This document shows, in pieces, positions 17,157-25,596 of a DNA stretch of 64,000 bases. Location: NCBI GenBank assembly GCA_034432795.1, contig DAOUBF010000064.1:30344-94343 (forward strand). The letters are read 5' to 3'. The translations under genes and the position numbers were made by a program. How positions within the stretch are numbered: position 1 is the first letter of the stretch; every line of letters begins with the position of its first letter. Under the pieces are notes generated by a model. That model did not search any database. It was given only the letters and a program-made list of their open reading frames with translations, and had not been told where the DNA came from. The stretch comes from DAOUBF01 sp034432795 (GTDB taxonomy: Bacteria > Chloroflexota > Anaerolineae > DSLN01).

Positions 17157-17885
17157 TTAAGAGGCAGGTAGCCTGAACTCCTGCGCTTCAAAATACCCCC
17201 CCGTGACATCCCGCGAGTTGTCCGAGGCCAGCCAGACAAAGACCGGGGTGATGTCTTCAGGCCGGGGCAGGCCGCTCACATCCTCGTCCGGGTAGGCTTC
17301 GCGCAGCATCTGGGTCTGCGTGCGCCCTGGGTTCACAATGTTAACCCGCACCCCCGTGCCCCGGAGTTCCTCGGCCCAGGTGCGGCTCAGGGCGTTGAGC
17401 GCGGCCTTGCTCACCCCATAGGCTCCCCAATACGCCCGCCCCGAAGCGACGCCCGACGTCACATTGATGATAGAGCCTGAGCCGCGCTGCAACATATGGG
17501 GCAACACCGCACGGGTCATCAGGAACGGCCCGATGACGTTGATGCGCAGCACCTCGCTGAAGGTGTGCTCGTCATAGTGGAGCAGCGGTGGGCGCGGGCT
17601 GGGGCCCAGCACAGCAGCGTTATTCACCAGCACGTCAATCTGCCCGAATTGGGCCAGGGTGGCATTGACCAGTTCTATAATCTGGTCGTTCTGGCTGACA
17701 TCGGCGGCCCAGGCCAGCACCCGCCCGTTCTTCTCCAATAGCTCCGCGCACACCCGGTTGAGGGCCTCTTCCGTCCGGGCGGTGATCACCACTGCAGCGC
17801 CCGCATCCACGTAAGCGTGGGCGACAGCCCGCCCGATGCCGCGTGAGGCGCCGGTGATGATCGCCACTTTCCCCTTCAAGTCCAC
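17157..17885 (-). CDS. Short-chain dehydrogenase/reductase (FabG-like)
   Basis: A 242-residue classical SDR: Rossmann motif ITGASRGIGRAVAHAY at residues 10-25, NNAAVLGP near 85-92, the catalytic serine in INVTSGVASG and YxxxK as YGVSKAAL. The C-terminal substrate loop (NPGRTQTQMLREAYPDEDV) is usual. It would use NAD(P)H to reduce or oxidise a carbonyl/alcohol; the substrate cannot be assigned. GGAGGA precedes the ATG. It is monocistronic as far as can be seen. Confidence 0.88.
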   Translation of the reverse strand: MDLKGKVAIITGASRGIGRAVAHAYVDAGAAVVITARTEEALNRVCAELLEKNGRVLAWAADVSQNDQIIELVNATLAQFGQIDVLVNNAAVLGPSPRPPLLHYDEHTFSEVLRINVIGPFLMTRAVLPHMLQRGSGSIINVTSGVASGRAYWGAYGVSKAALNALSRTWAEELRGTGVRVNIVNPGRTQTQMLREAYPDEDVSGLPRPEDITPVFVWLASDNSRDVTGGYFEAQEFRLPAS

Positions 17886-17959
17886 AGTCTGTCCTCCTCA
17901 CACTAGCTTTTCCCGGCCTATTATAGCAAACCCGGCCTTGACCAGCACCCACGCAGGGA

Positions 17960-18105
17960 CAGGGGGAGAGGGCAGTTTCCCTCCCCCTGGATGGGGAAGG
18001 GTGAGGGAGGGGGTGATTCTGCCCCCCACCCCAGCCCTCCCCTACGAGGGGGGAGGGAGTGAGTTCCCTCCCCTGGATAGGGGAGGGGGCAATTCTGTGA
18101 CGGGT
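17960..18105. repeat. G/C-tract repeat block
   Basis: Alternating CCCTCCCC and GGGGAGGG tracts, with CCCTGGATGGGG and GGGGTGATTCTG, matching the interior of the MITE-like elements but without recognisable inverted ends. It fills the gap between the SDR and histidine kinase genes. Confidence 0.5.
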
Positions 18106-18117
18106 TAAGCTAGAAGG

Positions 18118-19371
18118 TTAGCCTGCCTGGGGAGGCGGGTGAATCGGCAGGCGGAAGGTGAACGTGCTCCCCTGGCCGGGGGCGCTCTCGCACCAGATGC
18201 GGCCCCCGTGCATCTCCACCATGCGCCGCGCAATGGACAGCCCCAGGCCGATCCCCTTGTACCGGCGTGTCATCGGCTCCTCGGCTTGGTAGAACGGATC
18301 CCAGATATGGTCCAGCTTATCCGGCGGGATGCCCACCCCTGTATCCTGCACTGCGACCTCCACCATACTGCCCTCTCGCCGGGCGCGGACGCGGATATGC
18401 CCGCCTGCTGGTGTGAATTTGATCGCGTTGGCGACCAGGTGGCGCAAGGCCAGATGGATGCGGTCCCAATCCGCCTCCAGCATCAAAGGCTCGTCCGGCA
18501 GGTCCACTGTGATGGTCAAGGCTTTGTCCAGCGATTGCCTGGCGCCCGTCACCACGTCAGTGATCAGCTCATTCATATCCAACGACTGCAACAGCGGACG
18601 CACGTCCGCCGATTCCAGTTGGGCCAGATTGCTCAGATCTTCCAGGATGCGCATCATACGCTGGGCATTGCGGATCACCACGTCCAGATGGTTGGCGATG
18701 TCACCCTGCACGCGCTCGCGCAGAAAGCTGACATAGCCCAGGATCAGGGTCAAGGGTGTGCCCAACTCATGGGAAGCCACACGGATAAAATCGGTTTTCA
18801 GCCGCTCCAACTGCGAGAGGTCCTCATAGGCGCGCTGAACCTGTTCCAGAAGGCGGGCGTTTTCAATGGCAATAGCGGCCTGCGCCGCCAGCGTGGCCAG
18901 GCTCTCTACGTCTTCGGGGGTGAACCGGTCGCCGCTGCGTTTGTTGACCGCCTCCAGCACGCCGATCACCTTATCCTTAAATATCAGGGGCGTCGCCAGG
19001 AGCGAGCGGGTGTGGAAATCAATGGTCTTATCCACCTGGATGTAGAAGCGGGGGTCGGTGCTCACATCATCGGCGATCACCGGCTGGCGGTGGCGCACCA
19101 CCCAACCGGCGATGCTGCGGTCCACCGGGACGCTTACCTGTTGCAGCTTATCGCCCTGCCAGCCCGGCACGGCAGCAAAGCGCAAGTCACCGCTGCCGGG
19201 GTCAAGCAGCAGGATGGAGGCCGCTTCGCTGTCCGTGATCTCCGCGGCAGCTTCGGTGATCGCGCGCAGCAAAGGCTGAAGCTCCAGCGTGGACGTCAGG
19301 GTGCGGCTGATCTCAATCAGCCGCTCCAGGCGGGCCAGCCGCTCTTGCGCAGCGCCATAGTCTTCGGACAT
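18118..19371 (-). CDS. GAF-domain sensor histidine kinase
   Basis: A 417-residue soluble kinase with no membrane helix. A GAF domain spans about residues 25-175 (TEAAAEITDSEAASILLLD, VIGVLEAVNKRSGDRFTPED), followed by a short coiled coil, the phospho-acceptor H-box in VASHELGTPLTL near residue 200, and the ATPase domain with N-box VANAIKFTPAGG, G1 DTGVGIPPDK and G2 KGIGLGLSIARRMVEMHGG. It would sense a cytoplasmic ligand or redox state and phosphorylate a response regulator. No partner regulator lies next to it, so it is an orphan. Confidence 0.92.
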   Translation of the reverse strand: MSEDYGAAQERLARLERLIEISRTLTSTLELQPLLRAITEAAAEITDSEAASILLLDPGSGDLRFAAVPGWQGDKLQQVSVPVDRSIAGWVVRHRQPVIADDVSTDPRFYIQVDKTIDFHTRSLLATPLIFKDKVIGVLEAVNKRSGDRFTPEDVESLATLAAQAAIAIENARLLEQVQRAYEDLSQLERLKTDFIRVASHELGTPLTLILGYVSFLRERVQGDIANHLDVVIRNAQRMMRILEDLSNLAQLESADVRPLLQSLDMNELITDVVTGARQSLDKALTITVDLPDEPLMLEADWDRIHLALRHLVANAIKFTPAGGHIRVRARREGSMVEVAVQDTGVGIPPDKLDHIWDPFYQAEEPMTRRYKGIGLGLSIARRMVEMHGGRIWCESAPGQGSTFTFRLPIHPPPQAG

Positions 19372-19424
19372 GCCTTGATTATACCATCACCTGGCCGGAA
19401 AGACCCGCCAACTCGGAGAATTTA

Positions 19425-19550
19425 CAGGAGTATCGGTTTTAACCTCCGGTGTGTTTCCCCCACCCCGTACCGGGCTTCCCATTGGGCGGGGGACAGACCA
19501 CTCCCTCCCCCTGGATGGGGGAGGGTAGGGGAGGGGGTGACACATCGCTT
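19425..19550. mobile_element. Altered type B element
   Basis: The left end CAGGAGTATCGGTTTTAACC and the following GGTGTGTTTC match the inverse of the element at 8875. The interior carries an extra segment, and the right end GACACATCGCTTCCAAATTG no longer matches type B but resembles a type A end. No target duplication is visible. The -35 box of the next operon lies within or beside this right end. Confidence 0.5.
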
Positions 19551-19555
19551 CCAAA

Positions 19556-19584
19556 TTGACATCCCTACCCGATGCGCCTATAAT
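19556..19584 (+). promoter_or_regulatory. Consensus promoter of the oligopeptide-type ABC operon
   Basis: TTGACA (19556-19561), 17-base spacer, TATAAT (19579-19584): a perfect match in both boxes and spacing. Confidence 0.88.
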
Positions 19585-19640
19585 ACTGATCCTCATTTGG
19601 TCACACACCAACACCTGTAACTCGTCAGAAGGAGGAGAAG

Positions 19641-21317
19641 ATGCCTAACTCGGCTTACCGCACTGCACTGATCCTGGTGGCGCTTGCCGCCATCGTCCTG
19701 GCCGCCTGTGGCCCCACCGCCGCGCCTGCGCCCACCAGCGCACCGGCGACCCAGGCGCCGGTATCCACGCCGCTATCCATGCCCACGCCGACGTCTGCGC
19801 CGACCCAGCCCCCCACCGGCCCGGCCAATACCCTCGTGTACGCTGCGGACATCAGCGACCTGATCTCGCTGGACCCCGCCGTCCTCTACGAGTTCAGCGG
19901 CGTCCTGATCGCCCACAATGTCTACGAGACACTGGTACGCTTTGAAGGCGCCGACCTGAGCACGCTCAAGCCCGGCCTGGCCGAGCATTGGGACATCAAA
20001 GAGGTGGGCGACACCTGGGAGATCACCTTCCATCTGCGCCAGGGCGTCAAGTTCGCCAGCGGCAACCCCCTTACCGCTGACGACGTGGTCTATTCCTTCC
20101 AGCGTGTCATCGCCCTGAACAAGTCGCCCGCCTTCCTGTTCACCGACATCGCCCAGCTCAAGCCGGAGAACATCAAGGCCACTGACCCCAGCACAGTCGT
20201 CGTCACCCTGCCCAAGACCGCCAGCCCGCAGGGCTTCCTCTCTATCCTGACCTTCACCGTCGGTGGCATCGTGGACTCCAAAGAGGTCAAGGCCCATGAG
20301 AGTGGCGGCGATTACGGCTCGGGTTGGCTGTTGGACCACTCGGCGGGCAGCGGCCCATACATGATTGACCACTGGACCAAGGAGACCGAGGTGCTGCTCA
20401 CGGCCAACCCGAACTACGGCGGCCCCAAGCCCGCGCTGGCCCAGGTGCTCATCAAGCACATCCCGGAGGCCACCAACCAGCAGTTCGCGCTGGAGAAGGG
20501 CGACGTGGACATCGCCCGCAACCTGGGGCCGGAGCAGATTGAGGCACTCAAGGGCAAGAGCGGCGTCACCACCACCACCGGCGACAGCCTGCTGCTCATC
20601 TATGTAGGCATGAACGTCACCGTCAAGCCACTGGATGACGTCAAGGTGCGCGAGGCGTTGCGCACAGCGGTGGATTACGACGGCATCATCCAGCAACTCC
20701 TCAAGGGCAATGCCAGGAAGGTCCAGACGATCATCCCGGCCGGGCTGGCCGGGCACAACCCCGACGCCCCCTTCCAGCAGGACATTGAGAAGGCCAAGGC
20801 GCTGCTGAAGGAGGCCGGACAGGAGGGCGGCTTCACCCTGGAGCTGCTTGTCCCCACCGGCTCCGCGCCTGGCGGCGTCACCTGGGCCGACCTGGCCGCC
20901 AAGCTCCAGTCCGACTGGGCCAAGATCGGCGTCACGGTGAACATTGTGCAGACGGCCCAGGCCGAGTTGCTCAACGTCTACCGCGCCCAGAAGGGGCAAC
21001 TTGTGCTCATCCTGTGGGGGCCGGACTTCCCCGACCCGGATGCGAACGTCGGCCCGTTCACCGACTACGAGGCCAAGAGCATCGCCTGGCGCAACGCCTG
21101 GCAGGATGAGATCTCCAAGAAGGCGCGCGAAGCCGCATTGATGGCCGACCCCGCCCAGCGCAACGCCGCCTACAAGGAGATCACCGACTACGTCCTGCAC
21201 AATGGCCCGTACATCGTCCTGTATCAACCGACCGAGCTTTTCGGCCTGCGCGATAACGTCAAAGGCTTCGCCTGGAACCCGATGGGGTGGACCGACTTCG
21301 CAGCGATAAGTAAGTAA
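19641..21317 (+). CDS. Peptide/nickel-type ABC transporter substrate-binding lipoprotein (family 5)
   Basis: The 558-residue lipoprotein has a signal peptide with lipobox LAACG near residue 20, a Pro/Thr-rich linker (22-55), and the SBP_bac_5 fold: DISDLISLDPAVLYEFSG, LAEHWDIKEVGDTWEITFHL, GVKFASGNPLTADDVVYSFQRV, then the C-terminal lobe with VREALRTAVDYDGII. Such proteins deliver peptides, nickel or other bulky solutes to Dpp-type importers; the ligand is not predictable. AGGAGGAG precedes the ATG. It is followed by a strong hairpin and then its two permeases; no ATPase genes follow, so the ATPases must be encoded elsewhere. Confidence 0.92.
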   Translation: MPNSAYRTALILVALAAIVLAACGPTAAPAPTSAPATQAPVSTPLSMPTPTSAPTQPPTGPANTLVYAADISDLISLDPAVLYEFSGVLIAHNVYETLVRFEGADLSTLKPGLAEHWDIKEVGDTWEITFHLRQGVKFASGNPLTADDVVYSFQRVIALNKSPAFLFTDIAQLKPENIKATDPSTVVVTLPKTASPQGFLSILTFTVGGIVDSKEVKAHESGGDYGSGWLLDHSAGSGPYMIDHWTKETEVLLTANPNYGGPKPALAQVLIKHIPEATNQQFALEKGDVDIARNLGPEQIEALKGKSGVTTTTGDSLLLIYVGMNVTVKPLDDVKVREALRTAVDYDGIIQQLLKGNARKVQTIIPAGLAGHNPDAPFQQDIEKAKALLKEAGQEGGFTLELLVPTGSAPGGVTWADLAAKLQSDWAKIGVTVNIVQTAQAELLNVYRAQKGQLVLILWGPDFPDPDANVGPFTDYEAKSIAWRNAWQDEISKKAREAALMADPAQRNAAYKEITDYVLHNGPYIVLYQPTELFGLRDNVKGFAWNPMGWTDFAAISK

Positions 21318-21331
21318 GTTAAGTAAAGGGA

Positions 21332-21376
21332 GCGCCTTATAGGGGGTGGCCCCGGCGGCCATCCCCTATAAGGCGC
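21332..21376 (+). terminator. Intercistronic 20-bp hairpin (attenuator or mRNA-stabilising)
   Basis: GCGCCTTATAGGGGGTGGCC (21332-21351) and GGCCATCCCCTATAAGGCGC (21357-21376) pair along 20 bp with one G-T wobble and a 5-base loop. No T-run follows, so read-through is likely and the stem may keep the binding-protein message more abundant than that of the permeases. Confidence 0.7.
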
Positions 21377-21387
21377 ATGTGGTACTC

Positions 21388-21417
21388 AACGGATTATCTG
21401 TCGGGATCAAGGAAATT
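21388..21417 (+). promoter_or_regulatory. Recurring 5'-leader motif, copy before the permease
   Basis: AACGGATTATCT then GATCAAGG; 25 of 30 positions equal the copy at 12152. Confidence 0.45.
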
Positions 21418-21428
21418 GGGGTTGTGCG

Positions 21429-22445
21429 TTGGGGCACTTTGTTAGCTTCCTGCTGCGGCGGCTGATCGGCCTGGTGGCGGTGCTGGCCGGCGTCTCGGTC
21501 ATCACCTTCTTCATCTCACACGTCATCCCCGCCGATCCCGCCGCCGCTGCGCTCGGCGATCATGCTCGCGAGGAGCAAATCGCCGCCTTCCGCCGGGAAT
21601 ATGGCCTGGACAGGCCGCTGGTGGAGCAATACCTGATCTACATCAACGGCCTGCTGCACGGCGACCTAGGCAAGAGCATCCGCACGCGCCGCCCGGTCCT
21701 GGACGACCTGCGTGACTTCTTCCCGGCGACGTTTGAGCTATCACTGGCCGCACTCCTGGTCTCCCTGTGCATCGGTATCCCGGCGGGCGTGTGGAGCGCG
21801 TTGGGGCGCAACCGCTGGCCCGACCACCTGGTGCGTGTATTCTCGCTCATCGGCGGCTCGCTGCCCATCTTCTGGCTGGGCCTGCTGCTCATCGGCCTGC
21901 TCTACTATCGCCTGGGCTGGCTGCCGGGCGGCGGGCGCATTGACCAGTTTATCCCGCCGCCGCGCCCCATCACCGGCCTGTATGTTGTGGACAGCCTGCT
22001 CACTGGGAACACCGCCGCCCTGAAGAGCAGCCTGCACCACCTGCTCCTGCCCGCCTTCACGCTGGGCTACTTCTCCACCGCGATCATCGCCCGCATCACG
22101 CGTTCCAGCATGTTGGAGGTGCTGCACCAGGACTATATCCGCACTGCTTACGCCAAGGGCCTGCGCGCCCGCATCGTCCTGATCCGTCATGCCCTGCGCA
22201 ATGCCCTCATCCCCACCCTGACGATTGTGGGCATCACTTTCGGCAGCCTGCTCTCTGGCGCCGTGCTCACCGAGACCATCTTTTCCTGGCCGGGGTTGGG
22301 ACGCTACGCCACCTTCTCGGCCATCAGCCTGGACTTCCCCGCCGTGATGGGCGTGACGCTCCTGGCTGCGCTGATCTACACGCTGGCCAACACCGTTGTG
22401 GACCTGCTCTACCACCTGCTGGACCCACGCATCCGCTATGGCTGA
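21429..22445 (+). CDS. DppB-type ABC transporter permease
   Basis: A 338-residue membrane protein beginning at TTG 21429 (FVSFLLRRLIGLVAVLAGVS, the usual DppB start), with six hydrophobic helices, the conserved periplasmic loop ADPAAAALGDHAREEQI and the EAA loop TAYAKGLRARIVLIRHALRN near residue 235-255. It forms the translocation pore with the next gene product. ATG of the next gene overlaps its stop by eight bases. Confidence 0.93.
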   Translation: MGHFVSFLLRRLIGLVAVLAGVSVITFFISHVIPADPAAAALGDHAREEQIAAFRREYGLDRPLVEQYLIYINGLLHGDLGKSIRTRRPVLDDLRDFFPATFELSLAALLVSLCIGIPAGVWSALGRNRWPDHLVRVFSLIGGSLPIFWLGLLLIGLLYYRLGWLPGGGRIDQFIPPPRPITGLYVVDSLLTGNTAALKSSLHHLLLPAFTLGYFSTAIIARITRSSMLEVLHQDYIRTAYAKGLRARIVLIRHALRNALIPTLTIVGITFGSLLSGAVLTETIFSWPGLGRYATFSAISLDFPAVMGVTLLAALIYTLANTVVDLLYHLLDPRIRYG

Positions 22446-23331
22446 GCACGTCGTTGTGGCCCCACCCATCGCCCTGGCCCCACGCCGGCCACTCCGTCGC
22501 CGCGCCTGGCGCCCCCTGGTGCGCAACCCGCTGGCCACCATCGGCCTGGCGCTCCTGCTCCTGTTCGCGCTGAGCGCAGTCTTCGCCCCCGTGCTCGCGC
22601 CTGCCGATCCGCTGGAACAGCGGTTGGAACGGCGCCTGCAACCGCCCTCCTGGGAGCACCCCCTGGGGACCGACCAACTGGGCCGCGACATGCTCAGCCG
22701 CCTGCTCTACGGCGCACAGATCTCGCTGCGCGTCGGCCTCACCGTTGTCCTCTCCGCAGGCGTCCTGGGCACGTCTGTGGGGCTGATCGCCGGCTACATG
22801 CGCGGGCAGGTGGACGAGGTGTTGATGCGCGTGACGGATGTGTTCTTCGCCTTCCCGCCCCTGATCCTGGCAATGGCCATCGCCGGGGCACTGGGGCGCA
22901 GCCTGAACAACGCCATGATCGCCATCGCGGTGGTCACCTGGCCGGTGTATGCCCGGCTGGTGCGCGGGCAGGTGCTCAGCCTGCGCGAACGCGAGTTCGT
23001 CGTGGCCGCCCAGAGCGTGGGCGCCTCCACGTCGCGTATCCTGTTGCGCCACATCCTGCCCAACACGCTCTCGCCCATCTTTGTGCAGGCCAGCTTTGAC
23101 ATGGGCGGGGCCATCCTGGCGGCGGCGGGGCTGAGCTTCATCGGCTTCGGCGCCCAGCCGCCCACGCCGGAGTGGGGCGTGATGATCAGCGAGGGGCGGC
23201 AGTTCATCAGCACCCAATTCTGGCTCTCGCTTTACCCCGGCCTGGCCATCCTGCTCACTGTGACGGCTTTCAACCTGCTCGGCGATGGGCTGCGCGACAT
23301 GCTGGACCCGCAGTTGCGCGGTCGCGAGTGA
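22438..23331 (+). CDS. DppC-type ABC transporter permease
   Basis: A 297-residue permease. Its ATG lies inside the end of the dppB-like gene. After a short cytoplasmic tail come PLATIGLALLLLFALSAVFAP (helix 1), PLGTDQLGRDMLSRLLYGAQ and the EAA loop VVAAQSVGASTSRILLRHIL, with the final AGLSFIGFGAQPPTPEWG typical of DppC. It is the partner of the preceding permease. Confidence 0.93.
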   Translation: MAEHVVVAPPIALAPRRPLRRRAWRPLVRNPLATIGLALLLLFALSAVFAPVLAPADPLEQRLERRLQPPSWEHPLGTDQLGRDMLSRLLYGAQISLRVGLTVVLSAGVLGTSVGLIAGYMRGQVDEVLMRVTDVFFAFPPLILAMAIAGALGRSLNNAMIAIAVVTWPVYARLVRGQVLSLREREFVVAAQSVGASTSRILLRHILPNTLSPIFVQASFDMGGAILAAAGLSFIGFGAQPPTPEWGVMISEGRQFISTQFWLSLYPGLAILLTVTAFNLLGDGLRDMLDPQLRGRE

Positions 23332-23344
23332 GGGTACGCCTCTC

Positions 23345-24583
23345 TTGACCAGGACAATAGAGCCTCCACCTTCCGTCTCAGCGCCTTCAGGGCGTGGCAT
23401 CCTGGCGTTCTTCGCGCTGCTCAGCGGCCTGGCGGCGGCGTTCATCGGCGCGGCTGTGGCCCTGTTCTGGCTGACGCGGGCGCTTCCTGGCGCCTCAAAG
23501 GATGAACTGCCGGAGGTCGTGGCCTTCTTTGCTGTCGCTGCGCTGGGCCTGGGGCTGGGTCTGCCGCTGGCCTTCGCGGCCATCAACGCCTGGCGCGAGC
23601 GGCCTGCCCGATTGCCGGGCGGCCTGCCGGGCTGGGTGTGGCTGCCGGCGACGCTTCTGACTGTGGGCGTAGGCGCCGCCGTGATCGCTTCGGGGCGCGC
23701 TTTGACCATCCTGTTGCCGCCGTTGCATGTGCTGGCCATCGCCCTGCCCGCTGTGGGGGTCGTCAGCCTGGCCAGCCGGCGCCTGGCCCACGCCGGCATC
23801 AGCGGGCGGTTGGTGTTGGGCCATTTCGCCAGCGGCGCCTATCTGGTGCCGCTATTGGTGCTGGTGTTGGAGTTGGTGGTAGGGCTGCTGGCGGGTGGGC
23901 TAGCCCTCGTTCTCATCGTCCTCTTCATCCCCGGCGGCGCAGAGCAGGTGAGACGGGCAATGGAGGCCCTCCGACCCCTGATGGAGGGTCAGCCCCTGAA
24001 TACGGACGAGTTGTTGAAGTATATCCTCTGGCCGCCGTTCGCCGTTGTCGCCCTGGTGTTTGTCAGCGGCCTGTTCCCGCTGCTGGAGGAGGCGATCAAG
24101 CCGATCAGCGCCTTTGTGCTCGCCGGCCGGTTGCCCACCGCGGGCGCAGCGTTTCTGGCCGGCGTGGCTGCGGGCGCAGGCTTTGGCCTGTCGGAGGGGC
24201 TGCTCAATGGGGCCTGGAGCCTGGAAGAGTGGTCGGCTACGGTGCTTTTGCGCGCAGGCGGCACGGCTATGCACGCCTTCGCCAGCGGGCTGGTTGCCTG
24301 GGGCTGGTATCGCACCTGGCGGGCGCGGCGTCCCTGGCCTGTGCTGCTGGCCTACGGCGTGGCCGTGTCGCTCCATGGCCTGTGGAACGCGCTGGCGCTG
24401 CTGGGCGGAGTGGGCTGGGCCTTTACCACCACAAACGTTGCGCCGCAGGCCAGCCCTTTCGCGGGCGGCCTGATCGGGTTTCTGGTCTTCAGCCCGCTGG
24501 TCGGCATGACATTGGCCGCCACCATCGGGATTGTGGTGATCAGCAGGCGGCTGGCGCACGATTCAGCAGCTAATCGTGCCTAG
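23345..24583 (+). CDS. PrsW-family intramembrane metalloprotease
   Basis: Start chosen at TTG 23345 behind GAGGG, because the earlier part of the frame lies inside the permease gene. The 412-residue product has about ten hydrophobic helices. In the C-terminal half it shows the PrsW motifs: LLEEAIKP (EExxK), FGLSEGLLNG, GTAMHAFASG and LHGLWNAL, whose Glu and His residues are the presumed metal ligands. PrsW cleaves anti-sigma factors within the membrane. The N-terminal 150 residues are an extra hydrophobic region. Its place 14 bp after an ABC permease suggests cotranscription, though no anti-sigma factor is nearby. Confidence 0.78.
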   Translation: MTRTIEPPPSVSAPSGRGILAFFALLSGLAAAFIGAAVALFWLTRALPGASKDELPEVVAFFAVAALGLGLGLPLAFAAINAWRERPARLPGGLPGWVWLPATLLTVGVGAAVIASGRALTILLPPLHVLAIALPAVGVVSLASRRLAHAGISGRLVLGHFASGAYLVPLLVLVLELVVGLLAGGLALVLIVLFIPGGAEQVRRAMEALRPLMEGQPLNTDELLKYILWPPFAVVALVFVSGLFPLLEEAIKPISAFVLAGRLPTAGAAFLAGVAAGAGFGLSEGLLNGAWSLEEWSATVLLRAGGTAMHAFASGLVAWGWYRTWRARRPWPVLLAYGVAVSLHGLWNALALLGGVGWAFTTTNVAPQASPFAGGLIGFLVFSPLVGMTLAATIGIVVISRRLAHDSAANRA

Positions 24584-24598
24584 CCGGTCGTCCGATTA

Positions 24599-24625
24599 GA
24601 GCCGGGGCGACCTCTGCCCCGGCTC
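24599..24625. terminator. Bidirectional terminator between convergent genes
   Basis: GAGCCGGGGC (24599-24608) and GCCCCGGCTC (24616-24625) form a perfect 10-bp stem between the PrsW and DedA stop codons. Confidence 0.65.
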
Positions 24626-24652
24626 CTCCTCATCGGAGGAGGCAACAACCCC

Positions 24653-25303
24653 TTAGTCTGCCACGATGGTCTCTTGCTTGCGGTTGAGGACCTTGCGGAC
24701 GAGCGCGAAGATCTCTTTGCGGTTCTCTTTCCAGATATGAATCAACGTCGGCGAGGCCGAAACCAGGATGACGACGACCACGATCAGCGTGAAGTAGCGG
24801 TCAAGCACGTCGGGGGGGAAGCGGCTGCCTAGGAAGTAGCCCAGGGTGGTGACGCCGATGCCCCAGAGCACGCCGCCGATCAGGTTGAAGAAGAAAAAGC
24901 GACGCCATTCCATTTCCACGGCGCCGGCGACGATGGGGGCAAAGGTGCGGATGAAGGGCATGAACCGCGCCAGGATAATGGTTTTGCCGCCGTGCTTGTC
25001 ATAGAAGGCTTTGGCCGCCAGCAGGTTTTTGCGTCGGAAGATCAGCGAGTTTTCACGGTTGAAGATGCGCGGGCCGGTCTTACTGCCGAACCAGTAGCCC
25101 ACATTATCGCCCAACACCGCTGCCGTAAAGATGAGGGGAATCAGAAGGCGCAGGTCCAGATAGCCCTTAAAGGCCAGCAGGCCTGCTGTAAGCAGCAGGC
25201 TATCCCCCGGCAGGAAGAAGCCAAAGAACAGGCCCGATTCGGCGAAGACAATGGCGAAAAGGCCCGCGTAGCTCACTTGGATGATCAACTGCTCAAGGTC
25301 CAA
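24653..25303 (-). CDS. DedA-family membrane protein
   Basis: Start set at TTG 25303, because GGGAGG lies just before it and DedA similarity begins there; the frame is open 57 codons further but without family match. The 216-residue protein has the DedA pattern: helix YAGLFAIVFAESGLFFGFFL, PGDSLLLTAG, GDNVGYWFG, then FYDKHGGKTIILARFMPFIRTFAPIVAG, which holds the conserved Arg residues, and GVLWGIGVTTLGYFLG. DedA proteins flip lipids such as undecaprenyl phosphate or phosphatidylethanolamine and help keep membrane potential. Single gene. Confidence 0.9.
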   Translation of the reverse strand: MDLEQLIIQVSYAGLFAIVFAESGLFFGFFLPGDSLLLTAGLLAFKGYLDLRLLIPLIFTAAVLGDNVGYWFGSKTGPRIFNRENSLIFRRKNLLAAKAFYDKHGGKTIILARFMPFIRTFAPIVAGAVEMEWRRFFFFNLIGGVLWGIGVTTLGYFLGSRFPPDVLDRYFTLIVVVVILVSASPTLIHIWKENRKEIFALVRKVLNRKQETIVAD

Positions 25304-25596
25304 ACTGTTCCTCCCTGGCGCCCTATGGCGCGGTTCAGGGACGCTCACCGCGCCCTGAAAGAATAGAATCGGCGGCCTGCGTGCCGCCGTTGGCCTGGGC
25401 ATTATACCATTGCTCCGCGATGGCAGCAAGATGACCTTGGGTTTAGGCCAGGGCCTCCCTCTGCGTCCGCTCAACAGTCAAAGAAATAGCCCTCTGTTCC
25501 TACTGCCTCTGGCCGATTTGTAGCGTATAATGGCAAATTGAAGCCTCTGAATAGGAGAACGCACCTCATCCAGAGGACACATGGAGGGTAAAACCA

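Noticed and set aside
19773..21362. 529-codon minus-strand frame opposite the substrate-binding protein
   Set aside because: It is a long shadow frame caused by high GC; the plus-strand lipoprotein is clear.
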